The notes: generated from the letters alone by a model not told the origin. 64,000 nt of DNA from Zhenhengia yiwuensis (GCF_014384995.1 NZ_JACRSY010000004.1:112082-176081); one strand, 5' to 3'; positions 18,563-28,267 are shown, counted from the stretch's first letter. Numbers and translations: made by a program.

Positions 18563-19429
18563 GTGATTTATAAAGATAAGAAAATTGTATGGATATTCTT
18601 ATTACCAGCATTAATATTTTTAATAGGATTTTTATATATACCATTTTTTATGAGTATATACAACAGCCTTTTCAATATTACGGATTTAGCTGGAGTTGAT
18701 AAGACTTGGGTGGGCCTACAGAATTATATAGAATTATTTCGTGATACTAATATACACACATCACTTATTAATACAGCGATTATGATGGTATTAATGGTTG
18801 TATTTGAATTAGGTTTAGGGGCACTTTTTGCATTGTTTGTAGATGGTGTTAGAAGAGGTGCTAAATTCTACAGAACAGTATTTTTCTTCCCAGTAGTTAT
18901 TTCAGCTACTGCTATCGGTCTTATGTTTTTTCTTTTCTATGACTATAATATGGGACTTTTCAATCAAATTCTTATGAAGTTTGGAGCGGAAAAACATCTA
19001 TGGATGAATGAAAGCTCTGCCCTATACATGATTGCTATTCCAACGATTTGGCAATATGTAGGTTTCTATTTTGTTATCGTATTGACAGGTATTTCAACTA
19101 TTCCGGAAGATATTTATGAATCTGCTTATCTTGATGGTATTACAGGATTTAAGAAGACTATTTACATCACATTACCACTTATTAAAGGTGTACTTAAGTC
19201 AAGCTTAATTCTTGTTATTACAGGAACACTTAAGATTTTCGACTTAGCATGGACAATTGCACCAAAAGGTATACCGAATGGCAAAACGTATCTTCTTGGT
19301 ACGTACCAATATCATATCGTTTACGATGCCTATCGAGTAGGGTATGGATGTGCTATAGCGGTTCTTATTGTAGTCATAGGGCTTGGTATATCATTACTTG
19401 TTAATAAGTTATTAAAAGAAGAACTATAG
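18563..19429 (+). CDS. ABC sugar transporter permease, MalF/UgpA type
   Basis: This is a 288-residue integral membrane protein with about six transmembrane helices. The cytoplasmic EAA loop (ESAYLDGITGFKKTIYITLPLI, shown here only by its key residues E-A-G-P near 188-208) contacts the ATPase. It starts with GTG, with AAGGGGG 8 bases upstream. It is intact although the binding-protein gene just upstream is wrecked. No ATPase gene is nearby; this transporter class (CUT1) often shares an MsmK-type ATPase encoded elsewhere. Confidence 0.92.
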   Translation: MIYKDKKIVWIFLLPALIFLIGFLYIPFFMSIYNSLFNITDLAGVDKTWVGLQNYIELFRDTNIHTSLINTAIMMVLMVVFELGLGALFALFVDGVRRGAKFYRTVFFFPVVISATAIGLMFFLFYDYNMGLFNQILMKFGAEKHLWMNESSALYMIAIPTIWQYVGFYFVIVLTGISTIPEDIYESAYLDGITGFKKTIYITLPLIKGVLKSSLILVITGTLKIFDLAWTIAPKGIPNGKTYLLGTYQYHIVYDAYRVGYGCAIAVLIVVIGLGISLLVNKLLKEEL

Positions 19430-19456
19430 AAACTTAAAAAGAAAGAGGGCGAAATC

Positions 19457-20347
19457 ATGGCCAAAGATTTAGCAAATAGTAAGCCAAAGAACTTAAAGCT
19501 GAAAAAAAGTTCTGGGCCAATAGAGCAGTTCTCAATAGGTAGAATATTTATTCATATTATACTTTTACTTTGGGCAAGTACAACCATTTTCCCATTAATT
19601 TGGGTACTTAATAACTCTTTTAAAGAGAGAAATACAATTTTACTGGATTCATTTAGTTTAGTAAAAGAACCTGTATGGACTAACTATATAACAGCTTTTA
19701 CGCGTATGAATATTGGGAGAGCGTATATTAATAGTCTTATTATTTCCGGAACAGTAGTAGTCGGAGTTATGTTATTTGGTGGTCTTGCATCATATATTTT
19801 ATCGAGGTACAATTTTAAAGGTAAACTAGCTGTACATTCCCTTGTTATGGCAGCATTACTTTTCCCAGCATTTGCAACTATTGTTCCAGTATTTACGATG
19901 TTAAATAAGGTAGGGCTTACAAACACTCATATAGGTGTTATTTTACCTCAGATTGCAGGCAACTTAGCATTTGCCATAACTATTATGGTTGGCTTTATGA
20001 GTACGATACCACTAGAGCTTGAAGAAGCGGCTGTTGTAGAAGGATGCGGACCATGGAAGATTTTCTCCAGAATCATTGTGCCTATTTCAAAACCTTCCTT
20101 TGCAACTGTAGCAATTTTTACATTTTTATGGTCATACAATGACCTCTTCTTACAAAAGATTATTATCCGTAAAAAAGAAATACGTCCAATCTGTGCATTG
20201 CTTGATACAATCAGATCACAATATGGTACAGACTATGGTTTAATGTGTGCATCTGTAATTCTTGTAGTTGTGCCAGTTCTTATCGTATACTTATTCTTAC
20301 AGAAATATATTATTAAAGGTCTTACAGCAGGTGCTGTTAAGGGTTGA
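19457..20347 (+). CDS. ABC sugar transporter permease, MalG/UgpE type
   Basis: This is a 296-residue second permease with about six transmembrane helices after a charged N-terminal extension of some 30 residues. The EAA loop reads ELEEAAVVEGCGPWKIF, ending in P-I-S-K-P near residue 215. It follows the MalF-type gene by 27 bases and completes the membrane channel of a carbohydrate importer. Downstream genes suggest GlcNAc-containing disaccharides as cargo (inference). Confidence 0.92.
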   Translation: MAKDLANSKPKNLKLKKSSGPIEQFSIGRIFIHIILLLWASTTIFPLIWVLNNSFKERNTILLDSFSLVKEPVWTNYITAFTRMNIGRAYINSLIISGTVVVGVMLFGGLASYILSRYNFKGKLAVHSLVMAALLFPAFATIVPVFTMLNKVGLTNTHIGVILPQIAGNLAFAITIMVGFMSTIPLELEEAAVVEGCGPWKIFSRIIVPISKPSFATVAIFTFLWSYNDLFLQKIIIRKKEIRPICALLDTIRSQYGTDYGLMCASVILVVVPVLIVYLFLQKYIIKGLTAGAVKG

Positions 20348-20405
20348 TGTTATGGGGGAAAGTTACAGCAAGTAAAATAGCTTAAACTTAAAAGGAGTAA
20401 TGATA

Positions 20406-21818
20406 ATGATTAAATTTGGAACAGGTGGCTGGAGAGCCATAATTGGAGAAGATTATATTAAAGATAATGTTGTATTAGTGGCACAAGCTGTAGCTAATAT
20501 GATGATTGAAGAAAACGTAACTGAAGAGGGATTAGTAGTAGGATATGATAGACGTTTCTTATCAGATAGGTCTGCTATGTGGGTATGTGAAGTTATGGCA
20601 GGTAATGGTATACCAGTTCAAATTATTAATAAAATTTCTCCTACTCCCCTTATTATGTATTATGCTAAAACTCATGGTAATCATTATGGTATGGCTATTA
20701 CAGCGAGCCATAACCCAGCAGAGTATAATGGTATTAAAATTTTTACATTAGGTGGTAGAGATGCTACAGAAGAAGTAACAGGAAAAGTAGAAGCTATTAT
20801 TGAAAAACTTTCTAAAGAAGATGTAAAAGTAATGGAGTATGATGAAGCTCTAGCTTCAGGACTTGTTAAAGAGATTAATCCATTTAATGATTATATTGAT
20901 ACAATATTAGGTATGCTCAATGTAAGTGCTATTAGAGAAAGAGGTTTAAAAGTTTTAGTTGACCCAATGTTTGGGGTATCTAAAAATTCTCTTCAGGCAC
21001 TTCTTATAAGTTGTAGATGTGAAGTGGATGTTATCCATGATCGTCATGATACAACTTTTGGAGGGAGACTTCCTTCACCAAGTGCTGTAACACTGGCTAG
21101 ACTGACCAATATGGTTGTAGAGAAGAAGTACGATATTGGTATTGGAACAGATGGAGATGCAGATAGACTTGGTATCATTGATGAAAAAGGTAATTTCATT
21201 CATCCAAACGATATTATGGCATTACTTTACTACTATTTACTCAAATACAAAGGCTGGAGTGGACCAGTTGTTAGAAATATAGCAACAACACATCTTCTTG
21301 ATGCTATTGCTGAGAAGTTTGGACAAAAGTGTTATGAGGTTCCAGTAGGCTTTAAACATATTTCAGCAAAGATGGAAGAAACAGATGCTGTAATTGGTGG
21401 TGAAAGTAGTGGCGGTCTTACTATTCGCGGTCATATCAAAGGTAAAGATGGTATTTTTGCTGCGGGCTTACTTGTAGAAATGATGTGTGTAACAGGTAAG
21501 AGACTTGCTGAAATGTTAGATGAAATTCATGAACAATTTGGAGATTATGTAATGATTGAAGGGGATTATCGTTTTTCACATGCCAAAAAAGATGAATTAG
21601 TAGAACTTTTATTTACAGAGAGAAAACTTCCTACATTTAACATTCCAGTAGCTAAGGTAAGCTATGAAGATGGTTGTAAAGTGTACTTTGAAAACGGAGG
21701 GTGGATTATTGCACGTTTCTCAGGGACAGAACCACTTATTAGAGTATTTACTGAAATGAGTACTAAGGAAGAGGCAGAGGCTATAAGCCAAGTTATGCTA
21801 GAGTTTTTAGGATTGTAG
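20406..21818 (+). CDS. Alpha-D-phosphohexomutase (phosphoglucomutase/phosphomannomutase family)
   Basis: This 470-residue enzyme interconverts hexose-1-phosphate and hexose-6-phosphate. All four family loops are present: phosphoserine loop TASHNPAEYNG (Ser101), metal loop GTDGDADR, sugar loop GGESSGG and phosphate loop RFSGTEPLIRV. The ATG at 20406 is 8 bases after AAAGGAGT; one at 20400 is too close. Between permeases and GH94/GH3/nagAB genes, the best guess is conversion of GlcNAc-1-P to GlcNAc-6-P, linking phosphorolysis to NagA. Substrate is inferred from context only. Confidence 0.9.
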   Translation: MIKFGTGGWRAIIGEDYIKDNVVLVAQAVANMMIEENVTEEGLVVGYDRRFLSDRSAMWVCEVMAGNGIPVQIINKISPTPLIMYYAKTHGNHYGMAITASHNPAEYNGIKIFTLGGRDATEEVTGKVEAIIEKLSKEDVKVMEYDEALASGLVKEINPFNDYIDTILGMLNVSAIRERGLKVLVDPMFGVSKNSLQALLISCRCEVDVIHDRHDTTFGGRLPSPSAVTLARLTNMVVEKKYDIGIGTDGDADRLGIIDEKGNFIHPNDIMALLYYYLLKYKGWSGPVVRNIATTHLLDAIAEKFGQKCYEVPVGFKHISAKMEETDAVIGGESSGGLTIRGHIKGKDGIFAAGLLVEMMCVTGKRLAEMLDEIHEQFGDYVMIEGDYRFSHAKKDELVELLFTERKLPTFNIPVAKVSYEDGCKVYFENGGWIIARFSGTEPLIRVFTEMSTKEEAEAISQVMLEFLGL

Positions 21819-21901
21819 AATATATGTTCAAGAGATTGGAACAATCACCCATAAGGGGAGGTTGTTCCAATATTATTAATGAAATTAGAGTATTAAAAAG
21901 G

Positions 21902-21929
21902 ATAGAACATATGGTAAAATAGAACATAT
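21902..21929 (+). repeat. Direct repeat before the GH3 gene
   Basis: ATAGAACATAT occurs twice, at 21902-21912 and 21919-21929 (17-base offset), just upstream of the GH3 ribosome binding site. A 12-bp hairpin without a T tract lies at 21835-21871. These could be regulator-binding or RNA-processing elements. Confidence 0.4.
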
Positions 21930-21952
21930 TTTTATCTATTTAGGAGGAAGAC

Positions 21953-23563
21953 ATGTTTAACGTACAAGAAGTTTTTAGTCAAATGACACTCCGTGAAAAA
22001 ATCGGACAAACTTTTCTTCAATATTATCAAGGATATGAGGATCTTCCAGAATCTCTTATCGAAATGAATAAACGTACTGAATTAGGTGGTATCATCTTTT
22101 TCTCAGGGAATAATGTAAGAAATCTTGAGCAGTTTCGTGAAATGAACAAACGTATTCAAGCTCATGCTAAAGAAAATCGCTTTGGTCTTCCAATCCTGCT
22201 TACTATTGACCAAGAAGGTGGTCAACTTACAGCTATTCACCAAGGAACAACAATGTTCCCAGGGAATATGGCTATGGGCTTTGCTAATGATGAAGAGATG
22301 GCTTACAAACAAGGTGAGCATGTTGCTAAAGAATTAAACTATGCTGGTATTGATATCTGTTATGCACCAGTTTTAGATGTAAGCTATGACCGCAAAAATG
22401 GTGTACCTGTAGTAGATAACCGTATGTACTCAAGTAAGCCAAATGTTGTTGCAGATATGGGAACAGGTTTTATTAGAGGCTTAGAAGATAATAGTATTGC
22501 AGCTTGTGGGAAACACTTCCCTGGTATGCGTTTAACTCAAGAAGATACACACTTCAAAATGGATGTGCATCCTGGAGATATGAATCGCCTTGAAGAAGTT
22601 GAGCTTGTACCTTATAAAAAAGCTATTGCAAATGGTCTTGGTTGCATCATGATGCACCACGGTGTATTCCCTCCACTTGATGGGGATAAACCAGCATCAA
22701 TGTCTAGGAAAGTAGTAGACTATTTAAGGAATGAATTAGGCTTTAAAGGGCTTATTGTAACAGATGACCTTATTATGAAGGCAGTACTTGATGCATATGG
22801 TGAGAGACAACCTCTTGTAGAAGCTATGAATGCAGGTTGTGATCTTCTTATGTCTACATGTGCGGGAGAATGGTATGTAGATTTTATGGAAGAATGTGTT
22901 CAAAACGGTACAGTATCTGAAGAACGTATTAATGAAGCATGTCTTAAAGTATTAGAGTACAAAGCTAAGTACCATTGTGGCGAGTTTCCAGAAGGAAAAG
23001 CTTTTGATAAAGAGCAAGGTGATAAAATTGCTTATGAAATTGCTAAAAAATCACTTATTCTTTATAAAGGTGAAAAAGCTGACTTCCCAGTGAAATTAGA
23101 AGAAAAAGAAAAACTTGGTATTATCTTTGGAAATCCAGCTCGTCTTGTAATGAGTGATGCTATTAACTTATATGATAAATTATCTATTGAAGATACAGTA
23201 AAAAAACATGGCTATCACAATAACACTAAAGAAGTGATTATGCCATGGCGTCCAACACATATGGAAATGGTATCTGTAGGAGATATTGCTATTATTTCTG
23301 ACTTTGTTATCTTTACAACAGTTAATGCATATTGCTTCGAAGAGCAGATCGAAACAATTAAATATATTAGAGATTTCTGCCCAACTAAGAAAATTATTGG
23401 TGTAGCTACAAGAAGTCCAGAGGATGCAAAAATTCTTGCAGACTACTGTGATTATGTAGTTGTAACAGGTGGTTTAACACAAGTTACATTGGATGCTTTA
23501 GTGGAAACTATCTTCGGGGATGGAGAATTCGAGTTCAACCCAGCAAAACAATTATTTGAATAA
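21953..23563 (+). CDS. GH3 family beta-N-acetylhexosaminidase (NagZ-like)
   Basis: This 536-residue protein has no signal peptide, so it acts in the cytosol. The GH3 TIM barrel shows TIDQEGGQ (substrate binding), KHFPG, the catalytic dyad D-T-H (Asp198, His200) and the nucleophile Asp271 in VTDDL. In NagZ relatives the motif reads KHFPGHG; here HG is replaced, giving KHFPGMRLTQEDTH. A C-terminal domain of ~180 residues follows. It should remove terminal beta-GlcNAc from small glycans. Some GH3 GlcNAc-ases act as phosphorylases, which would supply the adjacent mutase. AGGAGGAAG precedes the ATG. Confidence 0.9.
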   Translation: MFNVQEVFSQMTLREKIGQTFLQYYQGYEDLPESLIEMNKRTELGGIIFFSGNNVRNLEQFREMNKRIQAHAKENRFGLPILLTIDQEGGQLTAIHQGTTMFPGNMAMGFANDEEMAYKQGEHVAKELNYAGIDICYAPVLDVSYDRKNGVPVVDNRMYSSKPNVVADMGTGFIRGLEDNSIAACGKHFPGMRLTQEDTHFKMDVHPGDMNRLEEVELVPYKKAIANGLGCIMMHHGVFPPLDGDKPASMSRKVVDYLRNELGFKGLIVTDDLIMKAVLDAYGERQPLVEAMNAGCDLLMSTCAGEWYVDFMEECVQNGTVSEERINEACLKVLEYKAKYHCGEFPEGKAFDKEQGDKIAYEIAKKSLILYKGEKADFPVKLEEKEKLGIIFGNPARLVMSDAINLYDKLSIEDTVKKHGYHNNTKEVIMPWRPTHMEMVSVGDIAIISDFVIFTTVNAYCFEEQIETIKYIRDFCPTKKIIGVATRSPEDAKILADYCDYVVVTGGLTQVTLDALVETIFGDGEFEFNPAKQLFE

Positions 23564-23638
23564 AAATAGACAGGTGCCACTTGGTAAACAAAGGTTTGCA
23601 AGTGGCTACTTGTACGAATAGACAAAGAGGTGAATAAA

Positions 23639-26251
23639 ATGAGTTTTTTTAACCGTGTAAATGAGTATGCAAATGAATACCATACCTTAAAAAGCAATGA
23701 AACATTAGCAAAAGAAAAGGAAATGCCAGGTAAAGCATTCTTTATTAAGAACAATAATATTTTAGCTATTCCTAGAGAAGATGGAGATTGTAGATATCCA
23801 TTTGGACAAAATGGATTTAACTACTGGGTATATGCATCTGGTTATATTCATAGCAATGAAGGCTTATTCTCTCCATATCTTAGAGCTTCAGAAGGACAAG
23901 AGCCTAAAATAGCTTTCTTTGCAGGCTTTAAAGGGAAAGAGGGCTATAAAGTTATTCCGATTTTATCGGTACCAGTTATGGATGAACAGGTACAAACAGA
24001 AAGATATACAGTGTTTACAAAAGCAAGTGCTTATTATGTAACAGAAGCGGAAGGGATTACATTTGCTATTCGAACTTTTGTAGATGCAGATAAGAAGATG
24101 TATTACACAGTTTCAGCAACAAATAATACTGAAGAGAAAAAAGAGTTCTTCGTATCTTCTTACTTCAATCCTTTCCTTAAAAATGCAGTGATGGAAGGTG
24201 CTGAAAACCGTTGGTTCAGACAAGCTACTGTTATGCCTAAAAATGAAGGACAAAACCTTAATAACTTCCTTATTGAAGTTTATGAAGAAAGAGATAGAGG
24301 TGCGATGGCGCCAAACTATGGGGTATTTACAAGACACCTTACACTTAGTGAGGGCGCTGAATTAGTAGCATCAGAAGAAACAACTTCACGTAATGATTAT
24401 GTAGGGGGAGTAAGAAGTTCACTTCACACACCAGCATCGCTCTATAAGGGTACGTTTGGTGATACGAAGAAGGTAGCTACTTTTACAGAAGTATCCGTAG
24501 CAGCAGATATGCTTCATTTAATACTTGAAAAAGGCGCAAGTATGAGAGAAGACATTGTCATGACATATTGCTTTGAAGATGAAGATATGGAAGTGGCTAT
24601 TAGAGGGGGTTCTACTCCAGAAGTCATTGATGAAGCAGAAGAAGCTATTATTAAGGCAGAAGCAATGCATGGAGAAAATATGAAGGCTGTCTTTGGTAAA
24701 CGCCTTAGTGGGGAAATCAAAGAAGAAGTATTTAATGCATTCTTTGAACACCTTAAAAAGCAAGTTGAATTTTGCTCAGTTATTAAAGGATATATTCAGC
24801 TTTCAAGTTTCTCACTTATTGGGATTCGTGATGTATTCCAAGCGCTTGAAGGTTTAGTGTTCTATGAGCCAGAAGTAGCTCGTGAAAAAATGCTAGAGGC
24901 TCTTAACTTTGTTCAGCCAGATGGCCGTTGCCCAAGACAATATTCTCTTCCAAGATTTGAAGGGGATACACCTAATATGGACCTTAGACCTTTCATCGAC
25001 CAAGGTGTATGGGTAATCTCTACTATTGCAACTTATCTTCGTTTTACACAAGACTTTAACTTCTTGAATGAAACATGTGGCTATTATGACTTTGTAAATG
25101 ATAAAGCACACTTAGCTAAAAAATCAGATAAGACAAGTTCAGTACTAGACCATTTATTTGATATTATGAATTACCTTCTTACAAATCGTGACCATGACTA
25201 TACAAAATGTGTATGTGCACTCTATGGTGACTGGAATGATGCTTTAGATGGACTTGGTGTAAGTAAGCGTAAAGATCGTGAATACGGTACTGGTGTATCT
25301 GTGATGGCTACGCTTCAAGTTTATCAAAACTGCCATGAGATGATTGAACTTCTTGAAATCTTAGATACAGAGAAATATGCAGATAAAATAGCTGAGTATA
25401 AACAAGCAATGGTAGAAATTGAAGAAGGTCTTGTTAAGTACGCTATTATTGAAAATGAAGAAGGGGAAAAACGTCTGGTACATGGATGGGGAGATGAAAG
25501 AAGCTACTTTGTAGGAAGCTTTGATGATCCAGACCATGAATCACGTGATGGTATTACCTCTAATGCATTCTGGGTACTTGCTGGTATGTATGATAAAGAT
25601 ATGAGTATTAAAGATACAATCCTTGGAGCATATGATAGATTAGGATCTAAATATGGTCTTAAAACATTTGAACCTCATTTTGAAAAAGGGACACCGGGGG
25701 TAGGTCGTATTCCTAACTTACCAAAAGGTACAGCAGAAAATGGTGCAGCTTATATCCATGCAAGTACATTTGGTGTTATGTCTCTCTTCAGAATGGGTGA
25801 AACAGAGCGTGCTTGGGAAGAACTTTCAAAATGCTTGCCATTTACACATGAGAAAGTATCTGTATCTCCATATGTAATGCCTAACTCATATGGTTATAAT
25901 GAAGAAAAGCAAATTGATGGGGAGTCTATGCAAGATTGGCAAACAGGAAGTTCTAACGTTGTACTTAAAACATTTATTCGTTTCGTATTTGGTGTAGAAC
26001 CACAATATAAAGGCTTATGGATTCAACCATCTATGCATATTCCATTTGCTACAACTGAATTTGCTCTTAAAGTAAGAGGGACTAACCTTGTACTGAAATA
26101 TAGCAACAATGAAACAGGTAAACGTACATTTAAAATAAATGGAGAAATTCAAGAAGGCATTTATGATGATGTTATGAAGCTTAAAAAATTATGGATTTCA
26201 AATGAGTTCATTGTAAATAATAAAGAAATTGTAGTAGAAATTCTTGACTAA
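23639..26251 (+). CDS. GH94 family disaccharide phosphorylase (chitobiose/cellobiose type)
   Basis: This 870-residue cytosolic enzyme has an N-terminal beta-sandwich (to ~300), a helical linker, an (alpha/alpha)6 barrel and a C-terminal domain. GDWNDALDG near residue 530 carries the catalytic Asp. Other GH94 hallmarks are RQYSLP, HGWGDERSYFVGSFDDP, and YVMPNSYG followed by DWQTGSSNV. It splits a beta-linked disaccharide with phosphate, giving sugar-1-phosphate. Next to nagA, nagB, a GlcNAc-ase and a mutase, N,N'-diacetylchitobiose is the likely substrate; cellobiose is the alternative. The ATG at 23639 has AAAGAGG 8 bases upstream. Confidence 0.88.
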   Translation: MSFFNRVNEYANEYHTLKSNETLAKEKEMPGKAFFIKNNNILAIPREDGDCRYPFGQNGFNYWVYASGYIHSNEGLFSPYLRASEGQEPKIAFFAGFKGKEGYKVIPILSVPVMDEQVQTERYTVFTKASAYYVTEAEGITFAIRTFVDADKKMYYTVSATNNTEEKKEFFVSSYFNPFLKNAVMEGAENRWFRQATVMPKNEGQNLNNFLIEVYEERDRGAMAPNYGVFTRHLTLSEGAELVASEETTSRNDYVGGVRSSLHTPASLYKGTFGDTKKVATFTEVSVAADMLHLILEKGASMREDIVMTYCFEDEDMEVAIRGGSTPEVIDEAEEAIIKAEAMHGENMKAVFGKRLSGEIKEEVFNAFFEHLKKQVEFCSVIKGYIQLSSFSLIGIRDVFQALEGLVFYEPEVAREKMLEALNFVQPDGRCPRQYSLPRFEGDTPNMDLRPFIDQGVWVISTIATYLRFTQDFNFLNETCGYYDFVNDKAHLAKKSDKTSSVLDHLFDIMNYLLTNRDHDYTKCVCALYGDWNDALDGLGVSKRKDREYGTGVSVMATLQVYQNCHEMIELLEILDTEKYADKIAEYKQAMVEIEEGLVKYAIIENEEGEKRLVHGWGDERSYFVGSFDDPDHESRDGITSNAFWVLAGMYDKDMSIKDTILGAYDRLGSKYGLKTFEPHFEKGTPGVGRIPNLPKGTAENGAAYIHASTFGVMSLFRMGETERAWEELSKCLPFTHEKVSVSPYVMPNSYGYNEEKQIDGESMQDWQTGSSNVVLKTFIRFVFGVEPQYKGLWIQPSMHIPFATTEFALKVRGTNLVLKYSNNETGKRTFKINGEIQEGIYDDVMKLKKLWISNEFIVNNKEIVVEILD

Positions 26252-26306
26252 TTTAGCAGTTAGGGTAACAATAAAATAAGAAAGAATGGTTAAAAGGAGG
26301 GACACA

Positions 26307-27458
26307 ATGCGAGCTATAGTAAATGGTAAAATTTTATTTGCTGAACAAGTAATAGAAAATAAGGCTTTATTATTTGAAGAACAAATAAAAGGAATTGTGG
26401 ATGTAAATGAAGTTCCAGAAGGTTGTGAGGTTATTGATGCAAAAGGGAACTATGTAGCACCTGGATTTATTGACATACACATTCATGGATATGATACAAA
26501 AGATACAATGGATGGCACAACAGAAGCTATTCGCACAATTGCACAAGGTATTGCTAAAAATGGTGTAACAAGTTTCTTACCAACAACTATGACTATGTCA
26601 AAAGAAGAAATTGCTACTGCATTAGAAGCAGCAAGAACTGTAAAGGTAGAAGGTAGCGAAGGTGCACAGGTACTTGGTGTACATATGGAAGGACCTTATA
26701 TCAATGAAGCTTTTAAAGGTGCACAAAATGGTAAATACATTCAAGCACCAAATAATGAAGCCATTGAATTCGTTAAAAATTATCAAGATATTGTTAAGCT
26801 CATTACTATTGCACCAGAGGTAGAAGGAGCCAAAGCTTTCATCGAAGAAATTTCTCATTCAACAGATATTGCTTTATCTATGGGACATACAAAAGCCACA
26901 TATGAACAAGCAATGGAAGGAATTGAGGCTGGTATTACACATACAACACACTTATTTAATGCAATGACTCCACTTCATCACCGTAATCCGGGAGTAGTAG
27001 GTGCTGCTTTAGCTTCAGAAAAAGTAAGTTGTGAAATGATTTGTGATACTATTCATATCAATAAGGGGCTTTTCCCTCTTGTTATAAAAGCCAAAGCACC
27101 AGATAAGTTTGTACTTGTTACAGACTGTATGTGTGCAGGTGGATGTAAAGATGGACAATATGCATTAGGTGGACAGGCTGTATTCGTAAAAGATGGTAGT
27201 GCACGTCTTGAAGATGGCACACTTGCAGGAAGTATCTTGCGCCTTAATGAAGCACTTAGAAATATAGTGCAAAATACAGAATGCCCAGTTGAAAAGGCAA
27301 TTGAATTTGCTACAATCAATCCAGCAAAAACAATACGCGTAGATGGATTTAAAGGAACATTAGATACAGGCAAAGATGCGGATATCATTTTATTTGATGA
27401 AAGCATTAATGTGAAATATACAATCAATAAGGGGATTACGATTTATGAAAACAATTAA
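26307..27458 (+). CDS. nagA: N-acetylglucosamine-6-phosphate deacetylase
   Basis: This 383-residue amidohydrolase removes acetate from GlcNAc-6-P. It shows the HIHG metal motif, HMEGPY, SMGHT, HLFNAMTP with HHRNPG, and the catalytic Asp in LVTD. AAAGGAGG lies 8 bases before the ATG at 26307; the earlier ATG at 26286 lies upstream of that site. Its end overlaps nagB by 14 bases. Confidence 0.97.
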   Translation: MRAIVNGKILFAEQVIENKALLFEEQIKGIVDVNEVPEGCEVIDAKGNYVAPGFIDIHIHGYDTKDTMDGTTEAIRTIAQGIAKNGVTSFLPTTMTMSKEEIATALEAARTVKVEGSEGAQVLGVHMEGPYINEAFKGAQNGKYIQAPNNEAIEFVKNYQDIVKLITIAPEVEGAKAFIEEISHSTDIALSMGHTKATYEQAMEGIEAGITHTTHLFNAMTPLHHRNPGVVGAALASEKVSCEMICDTIHINKGLFPLVIKAKAPDKFVLVTDCMCAGGCKDGQYALGGQAVFVKDGSARLEDGTLAGSILRLNEALRNIVQNTECPVEKAIEFATINPAKTIRVDGFKGTLDTGKDADIILFDESINVKYTINKGITIYENN

Positions 27459-28209
27459 GCTTAATGACATGACAATCTATGTAGCAAAAAACTATGATGA
27501 AATGAGCCAAAAAGGTGCAGAGATTATTGCAGAGTTGTTAAAAGCAAAACCAGATGCAGCTTTAGGGCTTGCAACAGGTGGTACACCAGTAGGCATGTAT
27601 AAAGAACTTATTGAAATGAACAAAAAAGGGGAAATCAGCTTCAAAGAAGTATCTTCTTATAACTTAGATGAATACTACCCAATCGAAAAAACAAACGATC
27701 AAAGTTATGATTACTTCATGAGAGATAATTTATTCAATCATGTAGATATCGACATTAACAATACTCATATTCCAAATGGTATGGCTGCAGATTGTGCAGC
27801 TGAAGGTAAAGCTTATGATGAGCTTGTGCGTGCTACAGGTGGTGTAGATATACAAGTATTAGGTATTGGTGGAAATGGTCATATCGGTTTTAATGAACCA
27901 TGTGATGTATTTGATCCTATTACACATCAAGTAACTTTAGACGAAAGAACAATTAGAGATAATGCAAGATTCTTTAACTCAATTGAAGAAGTACCAACAC
28001 AAGCTATTACAATGGGAATTGGTACAATCATGACAGCTAAAAGTATCTTACTTTTAGCAAGTGGTAAAGGTAAAGCGCCAATCGTTAAAGAAATGCTTTT
28101 AGGTAAAGTTACACCACAAGTTCCAGCATCTATTCTTCAATTCCACAAAGATGTTAAAATTGTATTAGATGAAGAAGCAGCAGCAGAACTTTTAAGTGAA
28201 ATTGAATAA
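27445..28209 (+). CDS. nagB: Glucosamine-6-phosphate deaminase
   Basis: This 254-residue enzyme converts glucosamine-6-P to fructose-6-P and ammonia, the entry to glycolysis. Conserved motifs are LATGGTPVGMY, the catalytic NLDEYYP, GIGGNGHIGFNEP and TMGIGTIM. It overlaps nagA, so the two are translationally coupled, completing the GlcNAc-6-P to Fru-6-P route. Confidence 0.97.
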   Translation: MKTIKLNDMTIYVAKNYDEMSQKGAEIIAELLKAKPDAALGLATGGTPVGMYKELIEMNKKGEISFKEVSSYNLDEYYPIEKTNDQSYDYFMRDNLFNHVDIDINNTHIPNGMAADCAAEGKAYDELVRATGGVDIQVLGIGGNGHIGFNEPCDVFDPITHQVTLDERTIRDNARFFNSIEEVPTQAITMGIGTIMTAKSILLLASGKGKAPIVKEMLLGKVTPQVPASILQFHKDVKIVLDEEAAAELLSEIE

Positions 28210-28222
28210 AAAAACTTTTTTA

Positions 28223-28267
28223 AACTAAGTTTTTATAGCAAGATTGACAGCTAAAAAAAACTTAGTT
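28223..28267. repeat. Inverted repeat around the PTS promoter -35 box
   Basis: 28223-28239 and 28250-28267 are near-perfect inverted copies (AACTAAGT plus a T run and AGC; one mismatch and one extra base). They flank the -35 region. There is no T tract after it, so an operator or a processing hairpin after nagB fits better than a terminator. Confidence 0.6.
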
